Notes under the pieces: model-generated
What the model was told of the DNA's origin: nothing
What the model saw: only the letters and a program-made list of their open reading frames with translations
The model's database searches: none
Assembly: GCA_009692205.1 (NCBI GenBank)
Contig: SHZR01000003.1
Location: forward strand, 89,719 to 153,718
Source: Gemmatimonadota bacterium
Lineage (GTDB): Bacteria > Gemmatimonadota > Gemmatimonadetes > Longimicrobiales > Gaopeijiaceae
DNA length: 64,000 nucleotides
Direction: 5' to 3'
Made by a program: the position numbers and the translations under genes
Part shown: in pieces, positions 34,577 to 43,665 of the stretch
How the letters are laid out: the number at the start of each line of letters is the position of its first letter
Numbering within the stretch: the stretch's first letter is position 1

Positions 34577-35374
34577 ATGCAGCGCCTCGCCTCGACGGTC
34601 CTCACTGCCTTCGCGCTCCTCGGCGCGTCAGCCGGCGCCCTGCGCGCCCAGTCCGAGACCATGATGTACGACCACGTGCACCTGGCGGTGGCCAATCCTC
34701 CGGCGGCTGCCGCATGGTATAGCCAGCACTTCGGCGGCGAGCCGGTCGACGGCCGGGACGAACGGACGCTCATCGGCGTCACGCGCTTCATCTTCCGGGA
34801 AGAGGCCAACGCGCGGCCGAGCGAGGGAGGTGCGGTGGACCACCTGGGCTTCTCCGTCCCGGATCTCGACGCGAAGCTCCGCGAACTGCAAGCGACGGGC
34901 GCGACGATCTCGGCACCGAGGCGGGACGCGGAGGGTCTCTTTCCGCTCGCGTTCGTCGTGGATCCGTGGGGCGTGAAGCTCGAGATCATCCAGGATCCTC
35001 ATCACCTCGGCTTCCACCACATCCATCTCCGGAGCACGGACCCGGAGGCCACGCTGCAGTCGTACCTGAAGCTGTTCGGCGGCGTCCGCACCCCGCTCCG
35101 CGGTCGCCTGGACGGCATCCTCTATCCGGGCAACGTGTGGGTGTTGGTCACACGCGGCGAAGGCTTCCCGACGGCTGGGAGTGCCATCGATCACCTCGGG
35201 TGGCGGGCCCTGCAGATCCTGCCGAAGCTCGAGCAGTTCCGAGGGGAAGGGGTCAACGTCCAGCGAGGGCCGAACGACCTGACCTTCGTGAACGGGACGA
35301 TCACGGTCTTCTTCATCGATGGGCCGAACGGCGCGACCATCGAGATCGTGCAGCGGGCTCCCACGATGCGCTAA
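34577..35374 (+). CDS. Exported VOC-superfamily protein (2)
   Basis: The 265-residue protein has a signal ending LRAQ and two VOC modules (about 30-145 and 150-262). YDHVHLAVANP, VDHLGFSVPDLD, WGVKLEIIQDP, FHHIHLRSTDP and ATIEIVQRAP mark the strands, with His and Glu residues in metal-ligand positions. It resembles glyoxalase or bleomycin-resistance-like proteins, but export suggests another substrate. The ATG at 34577 has GGGAG upstream. Its stop overlaps the stop of the opposite-strand phosphonoacetate hydrolase-like gene (35371-35374). It is related to the exported VOC at 13800 but differs in order and length. Confidence 0.82.
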   Translation: MQRLASTVLTAFALLGASAGALRAQSETMMYDHVHLAVANPPAAAAWYSQHFGGEPVDGRDERTLIGVTRFIFREEANARPSEGGAVDHLGFSVPDLDAKLRELQATGATISAPRRDAEGLFPLAFVVDPWGVKLEIIQDPHHLGFHHIHLRSTDPEATLQSYLKLFGGVRTPLRGRLDGILYPGNVWVLVTRGEGFPTAGSAIDHLGWRALQILPKLEQFRGEGVNVQRGPNDLTFVNGTITVFFIDGPNGATIEIVQRAPTMR

Positions 35375-36585
35375 CCCTCCCACTCGAAGTTGCGGGTGAT
35401 GTCGAAGTTCCTCCGGTAGGCGCTCGCGTCGAAGGAGCGCCCGTAGCACACGATGGGAACCGCGGCCTCGTGTCGGGAGCCGTGCGAGCGTATCGACACC
35501 TCCTCGCGGGGATGCTCGATGTCGCCGAACACGATGTCCTTCTGAGCCAGAAGGAAGATGTCGCCGATGCGGTCGGGCTGAAGCTGGAACTCCTGCGCAG
35601 CCTCCTGCCTCAAATGGAGCTCCTCCACGCCGGGGACCGCTCGGAGGAGGTCCAGGGTCCGCTCCAGGTCGCCGGGGTTCTGGAGGTACACGTAGCAGGC
35701 ACCGCCCAGGTTGGCGTGGTGCACCACGTAGCGATCCCGGATGATTGGCACCGCCTCTCCTTCGATCGCGTTCTCCTTCATGAGGCGGTTGATGTCGATG
35801 GCCTCGGTCTTGGCCGACATCCCGTGGTCGGCGGTCAGGTAGACCTCGAGGCCCTCGTGGTCGTCGAGGATCTGGCCGAGTAGCTCGTCGACCGTGCGCA
35901 GATGGACCTGCGAGCGCTCATCCTCCGGCGGATAGGTGTGCATCATGTAGTCGGTCGTCGCGACATACACCAACTGGCAGTCCGCCTCCTTCAGGTAGTG
36001 GCGTGCGGCGCGGAGTGACCAGTAGTTGATGTCGGCGGAATACACATCTTGGGCCGGACCGAGGATCGTCGCCGACTCGGCGTCGGGGTTCTCGGCCGCG
36101 ACCGCGAAGTCGGCTCCGCGCGAGAGGAACATCAGCTTCTCCTTCGACGTCACGAACGCCGATCGGATCCCACGGCTACCTGCCTGCTCGAACATCGTCG
36201 GCTTGAGGAGGAACTCGGGTGATTCCATGAACGTCCCCGTCTTCGTGCCCGGATCGTAGTAGTAGTTCCCTGTGATGCCGTGCTCCGAGGGGAACGACCC
36301 CGTGACGATCGATGCGTTGTTCACATTGGTGACCGACGGAATGACGTCGGCTCCCTCCACGTAGAGACCCGAGCGCATCATCGCCTTCAGGTTCGGCATG
36401 TCGCTCTGAGCCAGGTACTCCGGGCCGAATCCGTCGACGCTGACGAACAGGACCTTTCGGGACGGGTCCCAACCACCTGCCTGCTCGGCGGGTGCGAAAC
36501 GACACGCTCCCGCGGCAATCAGGGATCCCATCGAGCCGACGAGGAAGTCCCTGCGGCCGATGGGCCGACGGATGTCTCGCTGCAT
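35371..36585 (-). CDS. Tat lipoprotein of the alkaline phosphatase superfamily, phosphonoacetate hydrolase-like
   Basis: The 404-residue protein has a Tat signal (GRRDFLVGS) ending in a lipobox (AAGAC, Cys28). The catalytic domain matches the nucleotide pyrophosphatase/phosphonoacetate hydrolase branch: VSVDGFGPEYL (metal Asp51), VIPSVTNVNNASIVTGSFPS (nucleophile Thr95), EHGITGNYYYDP, TTDYMMHTYPP, TADHGMSAKT and GSRHEAAVP (ligands). VTNxNNxSIVTG and HGIxGNYxYDP are close to PhnA-type phosphonoacetate hydrolase, which splits the C-P bond to acetate and phosphate. PhnA is usually cytoplasmic, so export is unusual; other phosphodiester substrates remain possible. The ATG at 36585 has AGGGGG upstream. 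It follows the PhoD gene on the same strand after 31 bases. Confidence 0.8.
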   Translation of the reverse strand: MQRDIRRPIGRRDFLVGSMGSLIAAGACRFAPAEQAGGWDPSRKVLFVSVDGFGPEYLAQSDMPNLKAMMRSGLYVEGADVIPSVTNVNNASIVTGSFPSEHGITGNYYYDPGTKTGTFMESPEFLLKPTMFEQAGSRGIRSAFVTSKEKLMFLSRGADFAVAAENPDAESATILGPAQDVYSADINYWSLRAARHYLKEADCQLVYVATTDYMMHTYPPEDERSQVHLRTVDELLGQILDDHEGLEVYLTADHGMSAKTEAIDINRLMKENAIEGEAVPIIRDRYVVHHANLGGACYVYLQNPGDLERTLDLLRAVPGVEELHLRQEAAQEFQLQPDRIGDIFLLAQKDIVFGDIEHPREEVSIRSHGSRHEAAVPIVCYGRSFDASAYRRNFDITRNFEWEG

Positions 36586-36616
36586 TTCGTACCCCCTGTT
36601 GGGTGTCTCTTCGCGC

Positions 36617-37978
36617 CTACGCCGCCGTCAACTCCGCGCTATCCAGAGTGAGCGAATACAGTTCACGCCCTGCGGCGTTCTCGAATCGAGCGTACAGCGT
36701 CGGTGGACTCACGGTCGTGTCGACGGTCATGAAGAGAAACGCGTGCGGCTCGCCGGAGTCGTGGATGAGCGCGGGATGAGGCGTGTTCGCCTCGACGATG
36801 ACCCCGGCGTGGATCGGTGAGGTGACGAGCTCCGTGAGTGGGTATCCCACGAGTTCGCGAGTGTCGTAGCGCAGGACCCGCGTTCGGTGGATGTCGCCCC
36901 CCATCAGCACGACGCCCGAGATCCTTTCCTCGCCCAAGAACCGGAAGATCGCCTCGCGCTCCTCCGGATAGCTGTCCCAATGGTCGGGCTTGCCCGGGCG
37001 GACGGCGCCGTTCCAGATGAGGCCAGACGCGAGCAGCTTGAAGGGCGCGTCGGAGGCCCGCAGCCCGTCACGCAGCCACTCCCACTGGGCAGTGCCGAGC
37101 AGGGTGGGGCCGTCCGCGATCGGGGACGGTGCGGTGGCCGCGAAGTACCGGGTGTCCAAGAGGAAGACCTCGACTCCACCCATGCGGAACTTCGTGTAGA
37201 CGCCCTCGCGGCCGTCCCCGTACGACGGGTTCGCGTGGTACTCGATGAAGGCTTGCTGGGCGAATTCCTTTCCCGGGAGCAGCCCATTCGTGTCATTGGC
37301 GCCGAAGTCGTGGTCGTCCCAAGTCGCGTAGAGCGGCCGCGAGCGCAGCAGTTCCGCGAACTCGGTGACTGCCGCGAACTCACCGTAGCGCGTGCGCTGG
37401 ACGGTGAGATCCGTCGAGTCGATGTAGGGGCAGTCGCCGAGCAGTACGACCGCGTGGGGATTCAGCGCCGCCATGCGACGCCAGACCGCCCGGTCGCCTT
37501 CCTCCTCTCTGGCGCAGGACCCGAACACCAGTCGCAAGACGCTCGGCGTGGTCTGCGGCGGCGGGGTCGTGAAGGAGGCATCGGCGGCCGAGAAGAGGGT
37601 GCGGGCCTCTTGTCGAATCTCGTACCGATATCGCGTCGACGGCTCGAGACCCGAGAGGTCCCAGACGATGGTGTCGTCGTTCTCCCGTTTCGCCTCCGCG
37701 ACGGACACCAACTCTGCCCCCGGCCCATGGGCCACCAGGCTGTAACGACCAGGCTCCGAGCACCTGGCCCAGACCCTCGCGCTGGACGGCGTGAGGTGTC
37801 CCAGGAACGGCCCGTGCGTAACGGACGTGGCGGGCACGACTGAGGTGGGCTCCTGGGCCGCTGCCTCCGGGACGTGCGGGCGCCCGGTCAGGACTCCAGC
37901 GACACGGCGAGCCAGAACCGCGATACCCGCGGCTATCGTGCGAAGCAGGAACAGTCTTCGGGTAGGTCTGGATGACAT
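36617..37978 (-). CDS. PhoD-type alkaline phosphatase/phosphodiesterase, Tat-exported
   Basis: The 453-residue protein has a Tat signal (TRRLFLLRTIAAG), a fibronectin-like N-terminal domain (about 50-140; THGPFLGHLTPSSARVWAR) and a PhoD metallophosphatase domain. Metal-site motifs are VFGSCAREEE, VLLGDCPYIDS, TWDDHDFGANDTNG and LMGGDIHRTRV. PhoD enzymes use Fe3+ and Ca2+ and release phosphate from mono- or diesters outside the cytoplasm. The start context is weak. It lies 31 bases upstream of the phosphonoacetate hydrolase-like gene, so the two probably form a phosphorus-scavenging operon; no Pho box was recognised. Confidence 0.9.
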   Translation of the reverse strand: MSSRPTRRLFLLRTIAAGIAVLARRVAGVLTGRPHVPEAAAQEPTSVVPATSVTHGPFLGHLTPSSARVWARCSEPGRYSLVAHGPGAELVSVAEAKRENDDTIVWDLSGLEPSTRYRYEIRQEARTLFSAADASFTTPPPQTTPSVLRLVFGSCAREEEGDRAVWRRMAALNPHAVVLLGDCPYIDSTDLTVQRTRYGEFAAVTEFAELLRSRPLYATWDDHDFGANDTNGLLPGKEFAQQAFIEYHANPSYGDGREGVYTKFRMGGVEVFLLDTRYFAATAPSPIADGPTLLGTAQWEWLRDGLRASDAPFKLLASGLIWNGAVRPGKPDHWDSYPEEREAIFRFLGEERISGVVLMGGDIHRTRVLRYDTRELVGYPLTELVTSPIHAGVIVEANTPHPALIHDSGEPHAFLFMTVDTTVSPPTLYARFENAAGRELYSLTLDSAELTAA

Positions 37979-38070
37979 GACGTCAACATGCGACCCGCCG
38001 GCCCGGCCAACAACCGCGAGGGGTCGCGGCCCGGCTGAGATCTGCCGAGCCGCGACCTCGCCTCAGACGG

Positions 38071-40320
38071 TCACGGGCGGTTCACCCGGAAGACGAACAG
38101 CGAGCCGCCGCCCGTGGGCGTCGTGTTCAGGTCCGGAGTGAGGAAGCTCGGGACACGCCAGATGCTTCCGCCGCCCCACCCGGTGGCCACCGCGACGTAC
38201 TGGACCCCATCCACCTCGTAGCTGATCGGGAAGCCCATCACCGGGCCGTTGAGCCGCGTCTCCCAGAGCTGGTTCCCGTTGCGAACGTCCCAGGCCCTGA
38301 AGTAGCGGTTGTAGTCGCCGGCGAAGACGACCCCGCCCGCCGTCGGCAACGCGGCGGTGAGGAAGCCTTCCCGCTGCTCGACGCTCCACACCTCTTCCAT
38401 GGTGTCGACGCGATATGCGGCCAGCTTCCCGAACAAGCCGTTGGTCCCCGGCATCTCTTTCCAATAGCGGCTCCCCGCTGAGCTCCCCGCGCCCGGCTCG
38501 ATCGGCGTCTCGAGACCGGCCATGTCCATGCAGCTCTGGTGCATCGGCACGATCAGGGACGCGGTCTCCGGAGAGTAGCCCATCGCGGCCCAACTCTTCC
38601 CGCCACCTGTGCCCGGGCAGACGGACGCCCAGTCGCCGATCCTCATCTCCTGGAGATCTCTCCTGTACTGCACGGCGCCCGTCTCGTAGTCGATCGTCAG
38701 GATGTCCTGGTGCACCATCTCCTTCAGGCCCAGGAACCTCCCGTCGCGACGGTCGTTCTTCCACAGGATGCCGGTCTTACCCGCACTGAAGACCACGGGT
38801 TGGCCGGCGACGTCGATGAGCACGCGCTCGTACGCTTCGTCCATGTCGAACGACTCGGCAGGAATGTGCTGGAAGTGCCAGCGGATTTCCCCGGTGTCGA
38901 TATCGAGCGCCAGCGTCGAGCTCGTGTAGAGCGCCGAGTCCTGGGCGGTCATCTGGCGGCTCGCGAAGTTCCACGGCTTCGCCTGCGCAGTTCCGAAGTA
39001 CGTGAGCCCGAGCTGCGGATCGTAGCTCAGTCCCATCCACACGTCCCCGCCGGCACGGAGCCCCCAGGGCATGTCGCCCCACGTGTCGCCACCGGGCTCG
39101 CCCGGGCGCGCGACCGTGAGCGTGCGCCAGAGCTCCTCGCCGGTGCGCGCGTCATGCGCCGTGACGAAGCAGGCGGTCTCCCGGAAGCGCGTGCAGCCGG
39201 TGATTCCGTTGATCACCTTGCCGTCCGCGATGACGGGACCGGTGGCGTCGCTGTATCCCTCCTCGATCAGGGTCTCCCAGCGCACCCGGCCTGTATGCAC
39301 GTCGAGCGCCACCATGTAGGCGTCGCCCGTCGCGATGTAGAGCAGGTCCTCCCAGATGGCGAGGCTCCGGGTCTGGCCACCCATCGGCTGGCCGTCCACT
39401 TCGAGCCTCCGGTACTCCCAAAGAGGGGTGCCGTCCGCGGCGTTGATCGCCTGCACCACCTGCTGGGGGTTGGCGAGGAACATCACCCCGTCGCGAACGA
39501 GCGGGGACTGCTGGCTCTCGCCTTCCTCCATCGGCCACACGAACGCGAGCTGGAGGCTTCCGACGTTCTCCCGGTTGATCTGCGTCAGAGGCGAGTAGCC
39601 CCAGGACTGCGGGTTTCCGCGGAAGTGCAGCCAGTCCTCGGCAGGTGGGTTGTCGAGCACGGCCTGAGAGACCCTGGCGAAGTCATCCCCGACGGGCCGG
39701 AATGTCCGCGTGATCGAGCGCGGGGTTTCGTAGACCGTCGCAGGCGTCTCGGGCGGTGCGGCATAAGAGCCGGGCGACGGGCCGGTGCCCAGGCGGCCCG
39801 GAATGGGCGGCACGAGAGCCGTCGCCGTCGCCGCAGCGGGCGCGGTCCCCGGGATCACCATGCCGGCCGACGTCGAGGACAGCGCCACCTGCCCGGCAGC
39901 GACGTTGTTGCGGTCGAGGATGTGCGCCACGATCTGCTGGTAGACGTCCGCTGCCAGGGACCCGGGCCGGGCCGGGGGCATCGTCTCGGACACGAGACCG
40001 AGCAGGTCGCTCACGGGGGTCGCCGCCCACTTGAGACGGAACGCCGCGCCCGCCAGGGGCGGTGCTTCGGACGTGCCGCCCATGTCGGGTTGGTGGCATC
40101 TCTGGCAGTTCTGCGTGTAGAGCTGCGCGCCACCGTCGGCCTGTGCCTGCGTGTACGGTCCTGGGATGACCTGGGGCGCCGGCGCTGCCCCTCCGCGGCC
40201 ACCTCTTCCGCCCCGTCCTTGCTGGGCGAGACCATCTGTGGGGGCAGCGGCGAGAAGCGCCATGAGGAGGAGGGCGAGGGTGATTGCCGCCCCACCGGGC
40301 GCTCGGCGTGCACGATCCAT
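38071..40320 (-). CDS. Quinohemoprotein dehydrogenase with N-terminal cytochrome c domain (quinoprotein C)
   Basis: The 749-residue protein has a signal (ending GLAQ), a Gly-Arg linker (about 34-45), a cytochrome c domain (CQRCH near residue 72, axial Met probably in ETMPPARPG), then a PQQ propeller (about 225-749). Blade motifs include [22 protein letters not shown] and [12 protein letters not shown]. The order heme-then-PQQ is the reverse of type II quinohemoprotein alcohol dehydrogenases, which carry heme at the C-terminus. The catalytic substrate is unknown. No clear Shine-Dalgarno precedes the ATG. It lies downstream of a separate cytochrome c lipoprotein gene and could pass electrons to it. 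The 92 bases after the stop hold nothing notable. Confidence 0.88.
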   Translation of the reverse strand: MDRARRAPGGAAITLALLLMALLAAAPTDGLAQQGRGGRGGRGGAAPAPQVIPGPYTQAQADGGAQLYTQNCQRCHQPDMGGTSEAPPLAGAAFRLKWAATPVSDLLGLVSETMPPARPGSLAADVYQQIVAHILDRNNVAAGQVALSSTSAGMVIPGTAPAAATATALVPPIPGRLGTGPSPGSYAAPPETPATVYETPRSITRTFRPVGDDFARVSQAVLDNPPAEDWLHFRGNPQSWGYSPLTQINRENVGSLQLAFVWPMEEGESQQSPLVRDGVMFLANPQQVVQAINAADGTPLWEYRRLEVDGQPMGGQTRSLAIWEDLLYIATGDAYMVALDVHTGRVRWETLIEEGYSDATGPVIADGKVINGITGCTRFRETACFVTAHDARTGEELWRTLTVARPGEPGGDTWGDMPWGLRAGGDVWMGLSYDPQLGLTYFGTAQAKPWNFASRQMTAQDSALYTSSTLALDIDTGEIRWHFQHIPAESFDMDEAYERVLIDVAGQPVVFSAGKTGILWKNDRRDGRFLGLKEMVHQDILTIDYETGAVQYRRDLQEMRIGDWASVCPGTGGGKSWAAMGYSPETASLIVPMHQSCMDMAGLETPIEPGAGSSAGSRYWKEMPGTNGLFGKLAAYRVDTMEEVWSVEQREGFLTAALPTAGGVVFAGDYNRYFRAWDVRNGNQLWETRLNGPVMGFPISYEVDGVQYVAVATGWGGGSIWRVPSFLTPDLNTTPTGGGSLFVFRVNRP

Positions 40321-40425
40321 GAAGCTATCCTGGGCTGAATGTCCGCATCATCTGAGCGTGGCGAGCGAGAACAGGCAAGTAGTCGGCGATCGAGCGCGGG
40401 TGGGCCGACGCGCGCGGTCACCCGC

Positions 40426-40887
40426 CTACGGCGAGGGCGCCCCGACTCGGATCCGTGTCAGCGCGGCAGTAGTCGCGGGCAGGTCCGTCTCACCCGGAGG
40501 GACGCCGTTCAGCGCCAGTATGTAGGCGACCACGTCGGCGTACTCCGGCCGACTCAGGCTTCCCGGCGCGCCACGGGGCATCGACGTGGCAATGAATCCG
40601 TAGAGCTGACTCAGAGGCGCGCGGGTCCAGGTCCGGAAGAAGTCCGCGGTCGAGAACCGGGATGTTTCGTGGCAACGCAAACAACGGCGCTGGAAGGTCG
40701 CTTCCCCTCGGGTAGCCTGCTCAGCGGTGTAGGGGCCCGGGCGCGCGTCCATCGCTGTCCCCGGAGCGCGTGCACCCGCCACGGGCTCGGGCAGAGGCGA
40801 TCCAGGTCCCGGCCCCGATACGGACTGGCAAGAGGCGAGCGACAAAGCCATCGCGACGAATGTCAGGCTCGAGCCGACTCGCGTCAT
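40426..40887 (-). CDS. Cytochrome c lipoprotein
   Basis: The 153-residue protein has a lipobox (LSLASC, Cys about 20), a Pro/Ala-rich linker and a class I cytochrome c domain with CLRCH near residue 71 and a probable Met ligand in ATSMPRGAPGSLS. The heme segment PGPYTAEQATRGEATF resembles [16 protein letters not shown] of quinoprotein C downstream, so the two domains are probably paralogs. The likely role is electron transfer from quinoprotein C toward the respiratory chain. The ATG at 40887 has GGAAGGA upstream; the longer frame to 41172 is rejected. It is divergent from the octaheme cytochrome gene. Confidence 0.88.
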   Translation of the reverse strand: MTRVGSSLTFVAMALSLASCQSVSGPGPGSPLPEPVAGARAPGTAMDARPGPYTAEQATRGEATFQRRCLRCHETSRFSTADFFRTWTRAPLSQLYGFIATSMPRGAPGSLSRPEYADVVAYILALNGVPPGETDLPATTAALTRIRVGAPSP

Positions 40888-40985
40888 CCAGGTTTCCTTC
40901 CTGTGTCTAGGCGGGGAACTCGGCGCTGAGAGTACGCGAGACGCAGGGTCCGGGAAAGCTCCGCGCGAAGCCCGCCGCCGAATGG

Positions 40986-40991
40986 TAAGAT
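40986..40991 (+). promoter_or_regulatory. -10-like box TAAGAT close to the octaheme cytochrome start
   Basis: TAAGAT ends eight bases before the ATG at 41000 and no Shine-Dalgarno is present, as at fdhA. A leaderless transcript is likely. Confidence 0.35.
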
Positions 40992-40999
40992 CCACGGCC

Positions 41000-42916
41000 A
41001 TGACTCGCGCCTCGTCGTCCAGCTCCCTGAAGGGCCTCGACCTCATCGTGCTCGTCGTCTGCGTGCTGCTTGCGGTCGGCGCGGGGCTGCTCTGGAGGCC
41101 GGACGTGGACGACGACCTGAGGCAGGCCCTTCCGGAGCAGACGATGGGGGAAGGCTTCACGACCTCGGGCACGTGCCAGGCGTGCCATCCCGCACAGTAC
41201 GATGCTTGGCACCGCTCCTACCATCGGACCATGACCCAGGCGGCGGCGCCGTCCACGGTGCTGGGAAGGTTCGACGACGTCGTCCTCGAGGATCGCGGCT
41301 ACGAGTGGCGCCTCGAGCGTCGTGGGGACGAATTCTGGGTCGAGATGCCGGACCCCCTCTGGTTCAACGAGCCCGTCGAAGTCATGCAGGGCCTCCCACC
41401 GCGCTTCGAGGCCCGGGTCGTGATGACCACCGGCTCTCACCACCTTCAGAACTACTGGATACGCCGACCAGGGGAGGTCGACAGCCCGCTCGGACCCGAC
41501 AGCGGCGCGCTCGTCCAGGTCCCATGGGTCTGGCTGATTGCCGAAGGGAGATGGGTCCCCAACCAGGACTCGTTTCTCAGGCCGCCGAGGTCCTCCGTCC
41601 AGGGAGCGACACCCTGGAACGGCACCTGCTCACAGTGCCACTCCGTGGGTACCGAGCCCCGGATTCTAGACTACCTGGGGCGCTTCGAGAGCCGGACGGT
41701 GGAGCTGGGAATCGCGTGCGAGGCTTGTCACGGTCCCGGGGCGGAGCACGTCCGCTTCTACAAGTCGCCGGTGCGGCGATACCTCCGGTACTTTCGCGCA
41801 CCGCGGGATCCGGACGCCCCCGATCCGACCATCGTGAACCCGGCGAAGCTCGAGTCCCGCCGCTCGGTGGAGACGTGCGCGCAATGCCACAGCTTCGGCG
41901 AGTGGACGGATCAGCGCGAGTATGGGATCAACGGAGTGCCGTTCCGGCCCGGAGATGAGCTCGGCGAGCTCAGGTCTGTGTTCCGCCACACCGAGATCCT
42001 CCAGGATCCGTTGCTGGGCGACATGCTGGGGAGCGACGCCCTCACCCAGGACGGAAACTTCTGGCCTGACGGAACGATTCGGGTCGCGGGTCGAGAGTAC
42101 AACGGCCTCCTGGAAGATGTCCATCTCGGGTCGAGCGAGTTGACGTGCCTTACGTGCCATTCGATGCACGAGTACGAGACCCCGGACACGCAGATGGATC
42201 CCGAAGGCGCAGGGAACCGATCGTGCCTTGGCTGCCACGCGGACTACGCCGACGAGATTGCGACCCACACCCGGCACCTCCCCGAGTCTTCGGGCAGCGA
42301 GTGCATGAACTGCCACATGCCGCACACCACCTACGGCCTCTTTTCGGCCATGCGGAGCCACCGGATCGACAGTCCGAGTGTTCGCGTCTCGGTGGAGAGC
42401 GGGCGTCCCAACGCATGCAACCTCTGTCACCTCGATCGGACCCTGGAGTGGTCGAGTCAGTACCTGAGCGAATGGTACGGCCAGCCACTCGTGCAGCTGG
42501 ACGAGGACGAGCGATCCATCGCCGCCTCGGTGCTCTGGACGCTGAAGGGCGACGCGGCCCAGCGTACGATTCTTGCCTGGCACCTGGGCTGGGATGTGGC
42601 TCGGGAGGCGTCGGGCGGTACGTGGACGGCCGCGTATCTCGCGCAGCTCCTCACGGATTCATACTCGGCGACCCGGCAGGTGGCCTATCGATCGATCAGC
42701 CAGATCCCCGGGTTCGAGGCGTTCGAGTACGACTACGTGGGCCCGCGCTCGGAGCTCGAGGACAAGGCTACCGAAGCGACGGAGATCTGGCTCGGACTCG
42801 GCGGATTGGAGCGGGCCAACCGTCGTCTGCTCATCACCGAGGACGGCATCGACGTGGACGAATGGCTTCGACTACTCGCGATGCAAGATCAGCGGCCCCT
42901 GGCCATCGTCGAATGA
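41000..42916 (+). CDS. Octaheme c-type cytochrome, membrane-anchored
   Basis: The 638-residue protein has an N-terminal membrane anchor (about 12-34) and eight CxxCH heme motifs in order: CQACH, CSQCH, CEACH, CAQCH, CLTCH, CLGCH, CMNCH and CNLCH. It resembles the cytochrome c554/multiheme families used in periplasmic redox. The part after the last heme (about 470-638) is helical and may form HEAT/TPR-like repeats. HHLQNYW and GVPFRPGDEL stretches occur in related uncharacterised multiheme proteins. It could be an electron acceptor for the quinoproteins or a reductase; the sequence does not fix a catalytic heme. The ATG at 41000 was preferred over 40982 because it follows TAAGAT by eight bases. 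Confidence 0.88.
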   Translation: MTRASSSSSLKGLDLIVLVVCVLLAVGAGLLWRPDVDDDLRQALPEQTMGEGFTTSGTCQACHPAQYDAWHRSYHRTMTQAAAPSTVLGRFDDVVLEDRGYEWRLERRGDEFWVEMPDPLWFNEPVEVMQGLPPRFEARVVMTTGSHHLQNYWIRRPGEVDSPLGPDSGALVQVPWVWLIAEGRWVPNQDSFLRPPRSSVQGATPWNGTCSQCHSVGTEPRILDYLGRFESRTVELGIACEACHGPGAEHVRFYKSPVRRYLRYFRAPRDPDAPDPTIVNPAKLESRRSVETCAQCHSFGEWTDQREYGINGVPFRPGDELGELRSVFRHTEILQDPLLGDMLGSDALTQDGNFWPDGTIRVAGREYNGLLEDVHLGSSELTCLTCHSMHEYETPDTQMDPEGAGNRSCLGCHADYADEIATHTRHLPESSGSECMNCHMPHTTYGLFSAMRSHRIDSPSVRVSVESGRPNACNLCHLDRTLEWSSQYLSEWYGQPLVQLDEDERSIAASVLWTLKGDAAQRTILAWHLGWDVAREASGGTWTAAYLAQLLTDSYSATRQVAYRSISQIPGFEAFEYDYVGPRSELEDKATEATEIWLGLGGLERANRRLLITEDGIDVDEWLRLLAMQDQRPLAIVE

Positions 42917-42948
42917 GTGCCTGAGCCGGTCACGCTCATGCATCTCGG

Positions 42949-43665
42949 TTACCGGTTGTTGTAGATCCAGGGCCGGGCAATCTGGTCTCGGCTCCTCATC
43001 GCCGCGGCACTGTCGCCGTGCTGAAGCCGCTCTTCGAGGTTGGTAGCGCCCGTCAGCAGACTCACGCGCCGTCTGGCGTCCATCTGGAAGGGAATGGGCT
43101 CCATGTCCGGGCGCTCGATCAGCTGACTCACGAGGTCGACGGTCATCTCCACTTCGGGGTTCGCCCTGACCGCGTCGGCTATCCGTCCGACCACCTCTTC
43201 CGCGAGAGTCACCGGCAACAAACCGTAGTCGAAGCAGTCATCGTGGAATACCGGCCCGAAGCTGGGCGCGATGATTGCTCGCATGCCGCACTGCCTCAGA
43301 CGGATGACCCCGAACGCCTGCAGACTCCCCTGACCGAAACTCCGACCCGCAATCAGGATCGAAGCATTGCGGTAGGGCGCTTGATTGAGCACGAAGTCCG
43401 GATTCTCCGATCCGTCGACTCGGTACCGCCAGCCCTGGAAAGCGTGTTGCCCGGCCGATGAACCGTCGTGCGAGTGCGCATCGAGCACCACGGCGCTTCG
43501 GTCCATGTGCACGGCGTGTAGGTCATGAAGCTCGGGACCTACAGGAGCGATGAACTCGCCTTCGACCTCGGGCTGAAGAAACGGCGCCGCGATGCCGGTA
43601 TGCCGTACGAACTGGAGGGCGGTCTGAAGCGTGACGACTTCCTCCTCAGTGGGTACGACGCACAT
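42949..43665 (-). CDS. LeuD-like (aconitase swivel domain) subunit with degenerate motif
   Basis: The 238-residue protein has the LeuD fold seen in 3-isopropylmalate dehydratase small subunits (ASILIAGRSFGQGSLQAFG, AIIAPSFGPVFHDDCFDYGLLPV, VDLVSQLIE). In LeuD the loop after the glycine is GSSR, whose Ser and Arg contact the substrate. Here it reads GSLQ, so this subunit may be structural or bind another substrate. The N-terminal N-DTD motif is also lost. The start ATG at 43665 overlaps the end of the upstream leuD-like gene by 20 bases. It is 37 residues longer than E. coli LeuD. It lacks a signal peptide and might be exported by riding with the Tat-tagged LeuC-like subunit. Confidence 0.8.
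   Translation of the reverse strand: MCVVPTEEEVVTLQTALQFVRHTGIAAPFLQPEVEGEFIAPVGPELHDLHAVHMDRSAVVLDAHSHDGSSAGQHAFQGWRYRVDGSENPDFVLNQAPYRNASILIAGRSFGQGSLQAFGVIRLRQCGMRAIIAPSFGPVFHDDCFDYGLLPVTLAEEVVGRIADAVRANPEVEMTVDLVSQLIERPDMEPIPFQMDARRRVSLLTGATNLEERLQHGDSAAAMRSRDQIARPWIYNNR

Noticed and set aside
35371..35374. Overlapping stop codons of convergent genes
   Set aside because: Two stops sharing CTAA is a compact end arrangement without further significance.
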